A DNA stretch of 64,000 nt. Source: Anniella stebbinsi. Taxonomy: Eukaryota; Chordata; Lepidosauria; Squamata; Anniellidae. The notes under the pieces are model-generated. The model did not search any database and was not told where the DNA came from. It saw nothing but the letters and a program-made list of their open reading frames with translations. The stretch covers positions 40,284,001-40,348,000 of the forward strand of contig JARDYH010000002.1 of the NCBI GenBank assembly GCA_029215795.1, read 5' to 3'. Below, piece after piece: positions 54,874 through 64,000 of this stretch (positions within the stretch are counted from its first letter, which is position 1; each line of letters opens with the position of its first letter). A program made the position numbers and the translations under genes.

Positions 54874-55089
54874 ACTACATTCTAATCGAGGAACATCCTT
54901 TAAAAAAATCCCTGAGTCTTATATTTCTTATAAGTTTATGTAACTCAGTTCTAGTAGATAAAGGATCGTATTTGGGTGTAGGCACAAAGGACAAACCCAA
55001 GTTTAATACATGACATTCATTATCCGTGAGTTTTTTACTGGACAGATTTACAACTAGACTTTCCTCCTCCCTCGTGGACATAGCTCCCT

Positions 55090-56017
55090 ACAGAGCTCCC
55101 TACATTCTGTATTTTGTGGAAATGGGGGGGGGGGGGATGCATATTGCATAATTTAGTTCGCTTCTGCTAGACATGAGAGGAGGCAAAGCAAATAGTACTC
55201 AGATTCACATCTGGCATATGACCAGTTGTCCACAAATTATGTCTGAACAGTAGTCATATGTTTTCCATTAGTCCACAATAATATAGTAAACGTGTCTCTG
55301 AAGCCATACACAGTTTCCTTTCCCTTCCCACAGAGCAAGTGGCAACCTGCCCCTCCCACAGAATTAAGGAGAAGGGGTTAATAGCACAGATGGCATTGCT
55401 CCTCATAAGCCTAAGTCCCCTGCAGCTCTCTTTCTGAAAACTAAACATTGCCCCAGCTTCCCTGGCAAGCTCCAGCACAGCAAGCACCTGTTTAAAACTA
55501 AAGTTTAAAAGGCTAGGAGTCAATCTTTCCCTCTCTCCCAAAGAAATCCATTCCAGGTGTTTCTTTCTTCCCTGCGGCAGCCCCCATTCACCCATCCAGT
55601 CAGTAAAATCAACATACTTCCGGTTGTTCTTTAAAACCCTGGAAGGAAGTGGCAGGAGCTTGTGGACTGGCAGGTATTTTGAAGTGACACATCCTCAGGG
55701 TGGAGACTGGGTTTGTCATGGTTAGCTGCCAGCGAGAAGCAGCTTTGCACATGGGGTGGAGAGAAACAAAAACACAATAAGGAGCAGCACCAGAGAGAGA
55801 TTGGAAATGGTGGGAATCACCCCCACTTTCCCCAGCCTACCAATTTCACCCAAAATGCTCACAAAAACATCAGTCAACATCAGAAATATAGGATTGCTTC
55901 AAGAATTAGGATCCAAAGTTGTTAGCTATAGATAAGAGGTTCTTTTCCTCCCCCAGAGGGTAAATCAGCATGAGCTCCATAATCCAGGGCACGGCATTTC
56001 TTAAATTCACAGACTGC

Positions 56018-56020
<3 letters not shown>
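55090..56020. other. No recognised element
   Basis: Flank of the Penelope element's 5' side, with a poly-G run at 55124-55135. No second hammerhead-like core was found here. Confidence 0.35.
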
Positions 56021-56021
<1 letters not shown>

Positions 56022-56048
<27 letters not shown>

Positions 56049-56240
56049 TATTGCATTTATATACTGCCCCATAGCTGAAGCTCTCTGGACGGTTTACAAA
56101 AATTAAAAGATTGAACACTAAAAAGACAATATACAAAATTTAAAACCATAAACATAAAACAACTGACATTTAAAAATGTTTAAACTGTTAAGCCTGGCCA
56201 CACTGTCAATCAAAACCTCAACTTGAGCTGTTAAAATGCC
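56022..56240 (-). mobile_element. L2-type LINE 3' end with (ATT)n
   Basis: (ATT)n then 'tttattgcatttatatactgccccatagctgaagctctctggacggtttacaaaaattaaaag', a reverse-oriented LINE tail. Confidence 0.75.
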
Positions 56241-56589
56241 TGGGAGAAAAGAAAATAAAGATTCTGTAACCTGAACTTGACAGTCACATTAGCAATATGT
56301 AAAGTGGAAAGGATTCTACAGCATTCTCCCATGGCCTGGTTAGCAGTTTTAAAAAATGAGCAGAAACGGTTTTGTTGATGAGGAAAATAGAGAGAGTCAA
56401 AAGAAGAAGTTCTACAGACATACCTTCCTTTTAAAAAAGAAAGAAAAGACAGCTATTAAAATAAAAACAAAATATGAACAATGCTTTCTAAAATACCATT
56501 TTCAGAATCCACAATTCGCCACAATTTTGAAAACAAATGAAAGAGAAAAGTTTTGAAAGTTAAAATGCAGTTCTTGAGAACTTCAATAA

Positions 56590-57085
56590 ATGCTTTTTAA
56601 AGGCCAAAGGACTTTTAAAAGGTAGATCAGGTCCCAAGCTGTGTAAGGCTTGGGACCACAACACCTGATGGAACTCCTCTCCCGATATAAACCTAACCGT
56701 ACACTACGCTCAACATCCAAGGTCCTCCTCCGAGTGCCTACTCCGAGGGAAACTTGGAGAATGGCAACAAGAGAGAGGGCCTTTTCAGTGGTGACCCCCC
56801 AACTATGGAACAATCTCCCCGATGAGGCTCACCTAGCGCCAACATTGTTATCTTTTCAGTGCCAGGTTAAGACTTTTCTCTTCTCCCAGCATTTTACAGC
56901 ACACGTTGAGTTTTTTAACTGACCCTTGGATAGTTGATATGTAGTTTATTTTTATGCTTTTTATGGTTTAAATTTTTATATATTGGTTTTTAAACATTCA
57001 ATATTTTTAATCTTTATAAACTGCCCAGAGAACTTCGGCTATAGGATGGTATATAAATGTAATAAATAAATACAAATAAATAAAT
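56590..57085 (+). mobile_element. L2-type LINE ORF2 end and 3' UTR
   Basis: The open frame 56650-56922 has the L2 ORF2 end pattern: RYKPNRTLRSTSK, then RERAFSVVTPQLWNNLPDE and FQCQVKTFLFS. The 3' UTR ends 'gccttcggctat...tataaatgtaataaataaata'. Confidence 0.82.
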
Positions 57086-57189
57086 TAGGACCGAATTACC
57101 ATGACCTAAGATCAGATTCCCAACATCTTTTTAAAACTTATCAGCAGCTACAAAAGTGGGGAGGGATTGGTGTGGGGCATAATAAGAAC

Positions 57190-57370
57190 ATGAGCTATAC
57201 TGGATCAGACTGAAGACCTACCTCAGTCTTCCCTAACCTGGTACCATGCTGGCTAGAGCTCCTTGGAGTTGGTCCAAAGCATCTGGAGGGCATGAGGCTG
57301 GGGAAGGCTGGCTTATCTAGACCAGCATTCTGTTCCACCAGTGGCCGACCAGATGTCCAATGGGAAGCTC
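57190..57370 (-). mobile_element. CR1-like fragment split by a palindromic repeat
   Basis: CR1 3' UTR ('catgagctatactggatcagactgaagacc' ... 'ctagaccagcattctgttccaccagtggcc') is interrupted at about 57222-57310 by the palindromic repeat 'ttccctaacctggtaccatgctgg...catctggagggcatgaggctggggaaggctgg'. Confidence 0.65.
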
Positions 57371-57574
57371 ACAAGCAGGACATAAGTGCAACCGCAGCCG
57401 CCCACTCATGTTCCCCACCAACTGCTATTCAGAGAGAGGCATGCTGCCATCATGACTAGAGGCACTTGGAGGAGGAGGCTTAATAATCCGTTCCTCTCCA
57501 TCTTCTCCCCATTCAAACTGCCCCACCTCTCACAGGTATTTCAAATCTGGAAAAAGTGCAAGGGGTAGGGTGAA

Positions 57575-58088
57575 GAACATAAGAAGAGCCATGCTGGATT
57601 AGACCAAGGGTCCATCTAATCCAACATTCTGTTCACACGCTAGCTAACCAGCTGCCCATGGGAAACCCATAAGCAGCAATTGGCACACATAGGCATACTG
57701 CTTCTGATACTGGAGGAAGCATATAGCCATCAGGACTAGACTTCTTTTGATAGCCTTCTCCTCCATGAATTTGTCCAATCCCCCAAATTGGTAGCCATCG
57801 CTATATCTTGTGGAAGCCAATTCCATAGTTTAACTATGCACTATGTGAAGAAGTACTTCCTTTTATCTGTCCCGAACCTCCCACCAATCAGCTTCATGGG
57901 ATGACCCTGGGTTCTAGTATTATGAGAGAGGGAGAAAAATGTCTCCCTATCTACTTTCTCCACACCATGCCTAATTTTGTAGACCTCTATCATTTTTCCC
58001 CTTTCTTGGCTTTTTTTTAAAAAAAATAAACAATCCCAGATGTTGTAACCTTGCCTCATGGGGGAGTTGCTCCCATTAAACACTTTGA
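57575..58088 (-). mobile_element. CR1-like LINE 3' end
   Basis: Nearly complete 3' region: 'aacataagaagagccatgctggattagaccaagggtcc' to 'gatgttgtaaccttgcctcatggggg'. The minus-strand frame keeps YKIRHGVEKVDRETFFSLSH and MKLIGGRFGTDKRKYFFT. Confidence 0.85.
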
Positions 58089-58089
58089 C

Positions 58090-58215
58090 CCAGTTCACAC
58101 ATAACAGAATCAAATAGTGGGTTAATTAACCGACAATTAGTCATTAGATTAATTTTGGGTTGTCTAACCCACAAACAACCGAAAGTATCCGGGTTCACAC
58201 ATCATGCAGCAACCT
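58090..58215. repeat. MITE-like 'acccagttcacacataac' block
   Basis: 'gacccagttcacacataacag' and 'aagtatccgggttcacacatcatg', with 'gttaattaacc' and 'gggttgtctaaccc' palindromes. Similar to the insertion at 62413. Confidence 0.55.
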
Positions 58216-58219
58216 ATGA

Positions 58220-58900
58220 CGGGCTGACTGGAGGTTCTGTATGCAAAGTCATGGTTTTGCTTGGGAACTGGCTCTTTGCTACCTGAAGTTCAGGGAGTGA
58301 GCATGGGCCAAGACTACCCTCTGCTCTGTAGCTTTTTAAAAAGGTGTTGGGAGATCCGATCACGGATTTCCCATGTCAACATGTAGTTTGGCTTAAGAAA
58401 TTATTCAAAAAGGCTAGAACTGTAGATGTACCAAAGTATTTGCACTGGTTTGCTTTCGGTATTCTAAAGAATCCATTACAATATTCGACTATCACCACAA
58501 CTCTAAGAATTTCAAGGGTTCTCTGTGCCGGCATACATAACCTGAGGACACAGCCTATAAGGTAAAGATTTGGTTAACCTGTTTTTGTTTTTGTTTTAGC
58601 TTTAGTAAGGAATAGTCAACCCAATGAGAGTTTTCATATGTGAGGTTTAAATTGCCTTTGAATCTCTCATGTGTTCTTTACCCAGGCATATGATTATTGT
58701 TAATTCAGAAGAGAGGTAATTTGTATTGCAAATGAGAATCCCGGCCAATAGGGTATTTTGTTTTTTACATATGCATTATAAATTGAAGTCAGAATCACTT
58801 CAATCTTGATTATATTTTTAAAAAATCTAAATTACACACAGGCATTTCTGAAGGCGCTCTTGGGCATAAAAAAATAAGGGGTTTGCCTTCAGTATCTGTA
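58220..58900. other. No recognised element
   Basis: No element ends or exon recognised. Confidence 0.35.
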
Positions 58901-58914
58901 TATTCTGGATATAA

Positions 58915-59010
58915 TGGCACAATCCTATGCATGTTTAGACAGAAGAAAAGTCCTACATCTCCCATCATTCCCCAGCCACTCATGCATAAAAATGCATAAG
59001 ACTATGCCGG
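58915..59010. repeat. Palindromic 'cctatgcatgtttagacag' MITE, partial
   Basis: 'ggcacaatcctatgcatgtttagacagaagaaaagtcctacatctccc' matches the end of 41830-41980. Confidence 0.6.
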
Positions 59011-59049
59011 AAGTGGCTTCCATGCAGGGCAACTGGAGGACTGCCTGCT

Positions 59050-59400
59050 CGTATGTAAACCTTTCCATTCTTTAAGACTGCCTTCTGATGCACCACTCTG
59101 AATGGCCCTGCAGTTAAGAGTTTAAGCAATGAGTGATCAGAGAGAGGGACTTTTCTACACTGGCCCCCTGGCTCTGGAACTCCCTTCCCAGGAATGACAT
59201 CAGCTCTATTGGCTTTTCACTGCCAGGTTAAAACCTGCTCATTCTTCCAAGCTTATGACAGTTGCTGACAGGTTAAAATTAGATGTTCTGTTTGGAATGT
59301 TGTTTTACTGGGTTGCTATCAACACAATTGTTGCAAACCATTATGACCACCTTTGGAGAAAAGCAGAAGAGCCAGGATATGAAGAAATTTAAATAAGTAA
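59050..59400 (+). mobile_element. L2-type LINE 3' end, diverged
   Basis: 'agagagggacttttctacactggccccctggctctggaactcccttcccag', 'cttttcactgccaggttaaaacctgctcattcttcc', the end 'tatgaagaaatttaaataagtaaatg'. Confidence 0.65.
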
Positions 59401-59559
59401 ATGCACAAAAATGAGGAAATCGTGATAGCTTAGTGATGGGTTAAAAATGATTTTAATTGACAAAGCTATTCTAACATTTATATTGCACATTAATAATTAG
59501 TTCTGTTTGTGGGAGAGGGTTCAAGGGAACAGAACTTGTATATTCTTTCAGTTAATGGA

Positions 59560-59790
59560 TGAATTCTATATATATTGATAAACCAAAACCTCTGGCTTAA
59601 TAAACCATGATGCAGATGTGCAGCATGCTGGTGCATACAATTCGTTCACAACTCCCTCATATAACATCTGAACCTGGATTATGGTTAATTGCTGCCAAAG
59701 AAGCTGGAATTGTAAGATTCTTTAAACCTGGGTTTGTTGTTGGCTTATGAATCCTGGTTTGTTTGGGCGTAATGAACCTTATCCCAGGCT
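59560..59790. repeat. MITE-like block
   Basis: 'ataaaccatgatgcagatgtgcagcatgctgg' and 'ctgaacctggattatggttaattg' and 'aaacctgggtttgttgttggcttatgaatcctggtttg'. Boundaries not resolved. Confidence 0.4.
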
Positions 59791-59799
59791 TGGACCTCA

Positions 59800-60475
59800 C
59801 ATGAAACTATCCCTTCCCTGTTTGTTTACTCGCTTGTGGGAAGGGAGGAGCAAAGTAAGCGCAAACCAGCACACAGCATATTTACATTGTGGTGTATTCA
59901 GTCAGAATGTTTATCTTATTATAACAAGGGGATATGCTTAAATAAAATGATCAGGACCTATGATACTAATACATGTAATAAAACATTTTGTGGCTTTTCC
60001 ATTTAGCAGTGCAGCGCTGCTGGCTTTTTTTTTTAATCAGCTCTTACACCTTTGCCTTTAACAACACCTCTCTGAAAAGCTTCTCATGTTGATTTTTGCC
60101 AATCAAGGACCTGTTAAAGGCACAGGAGGAAACGGTGCCATTTATTGTAGTGTGATATCTTTATCTCAGTATTTTAGTAGCATGCTATCTTTGTCTGAAA
60201 CTTTTACTTTGGCTTTTGAGGAAACTATACATACAAAATGCACTGCTTTGATGCAGTAAAGACTATTAGCACATAAAGGGCACCTTTTGACTAAGTTCCA
60301 AACCTAGAAAAACCAATAGCCTTGCTAAAGACTGTTCTTAGCTTCTTAAAGTACAGGTGCTTGTTTACATTGATATTTTTCACATTATGAAACAATCACA
60401 CCTTCTGATAAAACTGTAAAGCAGATCATTTGACCCAATCAGACAGAAGGAATCTGAATCATATGAATTGTTTTG
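59800..60475. other. No recognised element
   Basis: AT-rich single-copy-looking DNA. Confidence 0.35.
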
Positions 60476-60488
60476 CTACATTTTCCAC

Positions 60489-60606
60489 CAATGGTGGCTG
60501 GTGGCTTCAATGTCACTGATAGCTCCTTTAGAGTTCCAATTGGTTCTGACTAAAACCTGGAGCGGATTCAGCACCCCACTGACATCGGACGCACCAGCCT
60601 CCACTG
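60489..60606. mobile_element. Short hAT MITE, 'CAGTGGAGGCTGG' family
   Basis: Ends CAATGGTGGCTGGTGGC and (inward) CAGTGGAGGCTGGTGCG, flanked by a perfect 8-bp duplication TTTTCCAC (60481-60488, 60607-60614). At 118 bp the shortest copy, lacking part of the left arm. Confidence 0.9.
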
Positions 60607-60889
60607 TTTTCCACAGATGTACCTCTCTAATCCAGTCAAATTCTGCTTACACTTTCTGCTTGACACCTTCTGTTATCTAGCTAAAAGAAGACAGTGATTT
60701 GCATAACATTTGCATCTGCTAATTTATATTTATAGATGCAAATATAGAAATAAATAGTATAATTTTAATAGAAATAAATACAATATGTCTCACCCTATTG
60801 AAGAAAATTGTGATCAGGTGTGCCTACCTGTTCTGTTTGTTGTCCAAGTGCAAACTGTTGATGGGCTTCAGTTCTTATTATTCTTTATC

Positions 60890-60985
60890 TTTAAGCCAGA
60901 CTTGAACAAGACAGGCCTAAAAATAAAGGACCCTTCAAACAGAGAACTGCCCTCTGTACAAGAGGATACATGGCCACCCTAAGGG
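60890..60985. mobile_element. hAT-like MITE end ('AGGGTGGCCATGTGTCC' type), inverted
   Basis: 'aaaggacccttcaaacagagaactgccctctgtacaagaggatacatggccaccctaa' is the reverse of the end at 31440. Confidence 0.55.
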
Positions 60986-61426
60986 GTGATGCGTTTTCCC
61001 CAATTGCCAACTCAGAGGTGAAAGAGGGGTGCAGAGGCAGGGACAGTTGCAGCAACGGGACTTTGTAGCAGTCTGTCAGGGACTCCATGACTTTATTCAT
61101 TGTCTGATACTGGGACCTACCCTAGGAAGCTACCACAAGGGCAGAAACAGAGAGAGAGTGTGCGCACATGTGTGTTCTCAAGCCCCAAAGCCCTCTCCAA
61201 TTGAAGAAAGTAATGGGCAGCAGCCACAGCCATCCCTGTAATTGGCACACAATTTGAAGCCACTGGATTGGCCAGGCTGGTGTCAAGAGGAGGCACAGTC
61301 AAGCTCCTGTCAAGGCCCACAGCCTACCAGGGGTCCCTGGAATCGCACCTCCCCTTCACCATTGCAACTTGCTTGTTCACCTACCAGTTTGGCCCAGTCA
61401 ATAGTGGTGGTTAAAAAGAGGAGCAA

Positions 61427-61760
61427 TAGATTTATTTATTTATTTATTTACAATATTTATATACCACTCATATCTAAAATAGATTCCAGAGCGGTGAACG
61501 TAATAAAATCGTAAAAAGATTAAAACCAAACATTAAAATTGGTCATTTTAAAACAGAATAAAAACCCATAGCTGGTCAGTTGAGAAATGCTTCCTGGAAA
61601 AGAGCTGTTTTCAGGAGGTGCCGGAAGCAGCAAAGTGTTGGTGCCTGCCTGACTTTCAGGGGCAGGGAATTCCAAAGAAAAGGGGCCACCACAGTAAAGG
61701 CTCTTCTAAAGACCAACTCAGAGATGTCACTGCTGACTTGCTCACTGGCTCTCTGTCTGC
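61427..61760 (-). mobile_element. LINE (L2-like) 3' end
   Basis: (TTTA)n at 61428-61451, then 'caatatttatataccactcat' and a minus-strand frame RRAFTVVAPFLWNSLPLKVRQAPTL, the ORF2 C-terminus. Confidence 0.75.
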
Positions 61761-61782
61761 CAAACAAGAAAGTGATAGAAGT

Positions 61783-61836
61783 GGGGAGGAGGAGGAGGAG
61801 GAGGAGGAGGAGGAGGAGGAGGAGGAGGAGGAGACG
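61783..61836. repeat. (GGA)n microsatellite
   Basis: About 17 GGA triplets. Minus-strand long open frames here are an artefact of the repeat. Confidence 0.95.
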
Positions 61837-62134
61837 ACAATGGTGATGAGAAAGTAGACCCACTGAGAGAGGGAGCCCACTGAGAATGTCTTGTCTTCCA
61901 AAACCACAAGCCCACTCTGGAGCCTGGCCTTCTTCCCTGGCCTGTGCTACAAGCTCCACACCCAGACACTGAGCTAAGGGACCCTGCCCTGGAGAACACA
62001 CCCTCTCTTCAGGACTAGATTCAGATATGACCACCAACATCTCCAGCTCAATCTTGATACAGTCCACTTTGTGGGTTATAGAAGACAGCAGCCTCGGCCT
62101 TCCTACTAAAGTGGTTGGTTGAGACAGAAATAGT

Positions 62135-62300
62135 TCAACACTGTATACACCAGTAGCTGGGGAACATGGGTAGGAGAGTGCTGTTACACCATGTCCTGCT
62201 TATGGGTCTGTGGTTCACAGCTGGTTGGCCACTGTGTGAACAGAGTGATGGATTAGATGGACTCTTGGTCTGATCCAGCATGGCTCTTATGTCCTTAACA
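62135..62300 (+). mobile_element. CR1-like LINE 3' UTR, plus orientation
   Basis: 'gctgttacaccatgtcctgctta', 'cagctggttggccactgtgtgaacag', 'gattagatggactcttggtctgatccagcatggctctta', the CR1 tail in sense orientation. Confidence 0.8.
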
Positions 62301-62379
62301 CTCCTCCTTGTTCTATATATTCTATGGAACGTGTGCATTTCATTCTCTTCCTGGCCATGTTCTTATAAGCATTAATTAG

Positions 62380-62960
62380 AGCCCAACTGGATGATTGTAA
62401 TGCACTGTATGACCCAGTTTGCACATAATGGGTTAATTAATTAACCCACAATTTGCCAGTCACAAACAGGAACAATCAAGCATACTGCCTCTGATGTGCT
62501 CCTCACTTCCACTTTCATTTTACAACCTATAATAGCCCCAATCTTAGGTTGCTTTTGTGATGTCCAAACCCAGATGCTCTGGGCAGTTTAGGGGTTAAAC
62601 AATCTAGAGTTAACTCAAGAACAAACTGCAGGTTAACTTGCGCAAGCTATGACTGAGACGATCGTTGGTTGTAAAATGAAAGCAGAAGTGAGGAGCAGAC
62701 CAGAGGGGATGTGGGGCTGCCCTTGAAAATCACCGAGAAGCTCCCAATTGGTGCAGAATGCTGCTGCTAAAATTTGTACTGGGGCCAAGTGATCCTGTTA
62801 TTGTCCTGGAACTTTATTATTACTGGCACTGGCTGCCAGTTGATATCTGAGTGCAATTCAAAGCGCTGGTTCTCATCTTCAAACCCCTAAGCAGCTTGGA
62901 ACCAAGCTATTTGAAGGACCATCTCCTCTAATGAATATCTGCCCCTCCTTTAAGACAAGG
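62380..62960 (+). mobile_element. L2-type LINE ORF2 fragment, split by a MITE
   Basis: 'aactggatgattgtaatgcactgtatg' continues after the insertion as 'atgtggggctgccc', 'attggtgcagaatgctgctgct', 'ggcactggctgccagttgat' and 'aaacccctaagcagcttggaaccaagctatttgaagga', the L2 reverse transcriptase end. Confidence 0.75.
62413..62704. mobile_element. Palindromic MITE inserted in L2
   Basis: Starts 'acccagtttgcacataatggg'. Contains an inverted repeat: GTGCTCCTCACTTCCACTTT (from 62497) and its mirror 'atgaaagcagaagtgaggagca' near 62670-62697. Bounded by continuous L2 text; target duplication not resolved. Confidence 0.65.
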
Positions 62961-63389
62961 ATGGCCCAAGGTATGTTGCTGCCTGAGGCAAAGGGACAAG
63001 ATGGTGTCCCCCTGCCCGCCCACCACCACCTCTGATTCCATGTCATGAAACTGACTGGACTGGCAGTTGAAGCTTACTTGAACACTGGCAATGGGCCAGG
63101 ATCCTTCACAACAGCTGAGTGAAGCAGGCTAGTTTCTGGGGCACAAGAGAGCAGGGTGCCTAGGGGAAATCAAGAGGAACAGCTGGGGGGGCTATTCCTG
63201 TTGCCACCCCCAGCATCTGCCACCTGAGACATTCATCTCATTCTGCCTAATGGTAGAGCCAGCCTTCCTTTAAGGCCAGCCAATGTAGCCCTCTTGCATG
63301 TGCCATTGGCATGCAATGGCACCGTTGGTGACAACATGTGAGAGCCTTTTTTTGGTGGCACTGCCCTTACCTCTGCCCCAAGAAGAGGT

Positions 63390-63510
63390 TAATCAGCCTT
63401 CTCCAACATGGTGCCCTCCACATGTGTTGGACTACAATTCCCAGCATGCCCCAGTCAGCCAGCCCAATACAACTGGAGGGCACTGGGATAGGGAAGGCTG
63501 GATTAGATCA
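63390..63510. repeat. Palindromic 'ggtgccctcca...tggagggca' repeat
   Basis: 'gccttctccaacatggtgccctccacatgtgttggactacaattcccagcatg' and 'caactggagggcactgggatagggaaggc' are imperfect inverted halves of a small dispersed element. Confidence 0.65.
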
Positions 63511-63960
63511 TTGTCCTCTTCATCTGTGTTCTGCTGTGGCATTTCAAGACTTTTCTTTTTAAACAAGCTTTTAACTGTTGCTCCTTAGTTGTATTTCTTC
63601 TTAACCTCCCCCTGCCCCCGCTTTTTTTAAGGCTGCTTTAAATCCGGGTTTATTTTTAAGAATTGTTTTAATTAGTTTCATGATTTAAAATATTCTAATT
63701 GAGAATGGTATTTTGTTTAGTTCTAAATGTTTAACTGTTACATTCTGTATTCTCTGTTTTAAAATATTTTATCTGGAGACATTTCATATTTTAGACTTGC
63801 AGGCTGCAAACTGCTTCAAGATGTCTTTTTAGATGTAGTCAAGCAGTTTTCAGATTGACTGAACATGTAAAGAAATATGGGAGTGAGTTATATTTTTACA
63901 CTTTTTTAGTCCGTTTGAGCACCTCCTTTGGAAGTATATACAGTTTTGTATAAATGCGTA
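63510..63960 (+). mobile_element. Probable LINE 3' UTR
   Basis: 'tggcatttcaagacttttctttttaaacaagc' followed by T-rich DNA and 'gcaaactgcttcaagatgtctttttagatgtagtcaagcag', similar in layout to the L2 tails but too diverged to be sure. Confidence 0.4.
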
Positions 63961-64000
63961 TATAAATACAAGGTTTAGAGTAAGAACTGGAGCAACATGA

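Larger units (their letters stand above)
52081..55085 (-). mobile_element. Penelope-like retroelement, decayed
   Basis: Minus-strand element about 3 kb long. From its 5' side: an N-terminal fragment (55081-54875, motifs NLSSKKLTDNE and GLSFVPTPKYDP), then a frameshift in a T/A run near 54900, the reverse transcriptase block (to 53539), a second frameshift in an A run near 53545, a C-terminal block (53515-53295, HWHLVED and YKRTKNIGDWIV), a MITE insertion, the Cys-containing linker GGHCKYCSNSLKLKHFVNP (about 53040-52985) that normally precedes the GIY-YIG nuclease, then a rearranged region, and a 3' part with a hammerhead-like motif. The nuclease itself is not recognisable. At least two frameshifts and two insertions make it inactive. 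Confidence 0.85.

Noticed and set aside
61576..62067. Long minus-strand open frame with Leu/Ser-rich run
   Set aside because: It runs through a (GGA)n microsatellite and a LINE tail; the low-complexity run keeps the frame open by chance.

Overview
This is a stretch of vertebrate nuclear DNA, most likely from a squamate reptile (lizard). The evidence is a mix of repeats typical of non-avian sauropsids: CR1-type and L2-type LINE tails, tRNA-derived SINEs, many hAT-like and Harbinger-like non-autonomous DNA elements, and a Penelope-like retroelement. The species cannot be fixed from sequence alone. Nothing prokaryotic, no CRISPR array and no operon is present.

The only host gene I can support is the 5' coding part of ARHGEF28 (RGNEF/p190RhoGEF) on the minus strand. 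Three exons with matching reading phases and GT/AG splice signals are visible: first coding exon 42745-42788 (MELSPAEVPLY...), second 14697-14838, third 11484-11777. Together they encode about the first 156 residues, which resemble the N-terminal region of the ARHGEF28/AKAP13 group. Intron 1 is about 28 kb and intron 2 about 2.9 kb. Later exons would lie left of the window, and any 5' UTR exon and promoter right of 42788. Almost everything else is intronic or upstream repeat DNA.

Layout. 1-4800: a Harbinger-like MITE cut by the window edge, an unassigned repeat, and L2 tails. 4829-10003: a composite hAT-like element with a GC-rich 1.57 kb hAT-type element nested in it (perfect 8-bp target duplication) that carries four large palindromes. 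11-16 kb: exons 3 and 2 of ARHGEF28 among several MITEs, including a second hAT-type element (15202-15887) with a similar GC-rich palindrome. 16-42 kb: intron 1, filled with LINE tails, SINEs and at least five MITE families whose termini and target duplications can often be read directly. 42.7 kb: first coding exon. 43-52 kb: upstream DNA with a near-perfect long inverted repeat, MITEs, a classic CR1 tail and a second copy of the GC-rich hAT element. 52.08-55.09 kb: a decayed Penelope-like element (minus strand) with reverse transcriptase, a GIY-YIG-type linker remnant and a hammerhead-ribozyme-like motif. 55-64 kb: further L2, CR1, SINE and MITE copies.

The most interesting signals are the GC-rich palindromes bounded on both sides by outward-facing 5' splice-site consensus and found in two hAT families with different termini, the hammerhead-like motif of the Penelope element, a four-copy MITE family with 3-bp target duplications and a third internal copy of its terminus, and several perfect or near-perfect hairpins.
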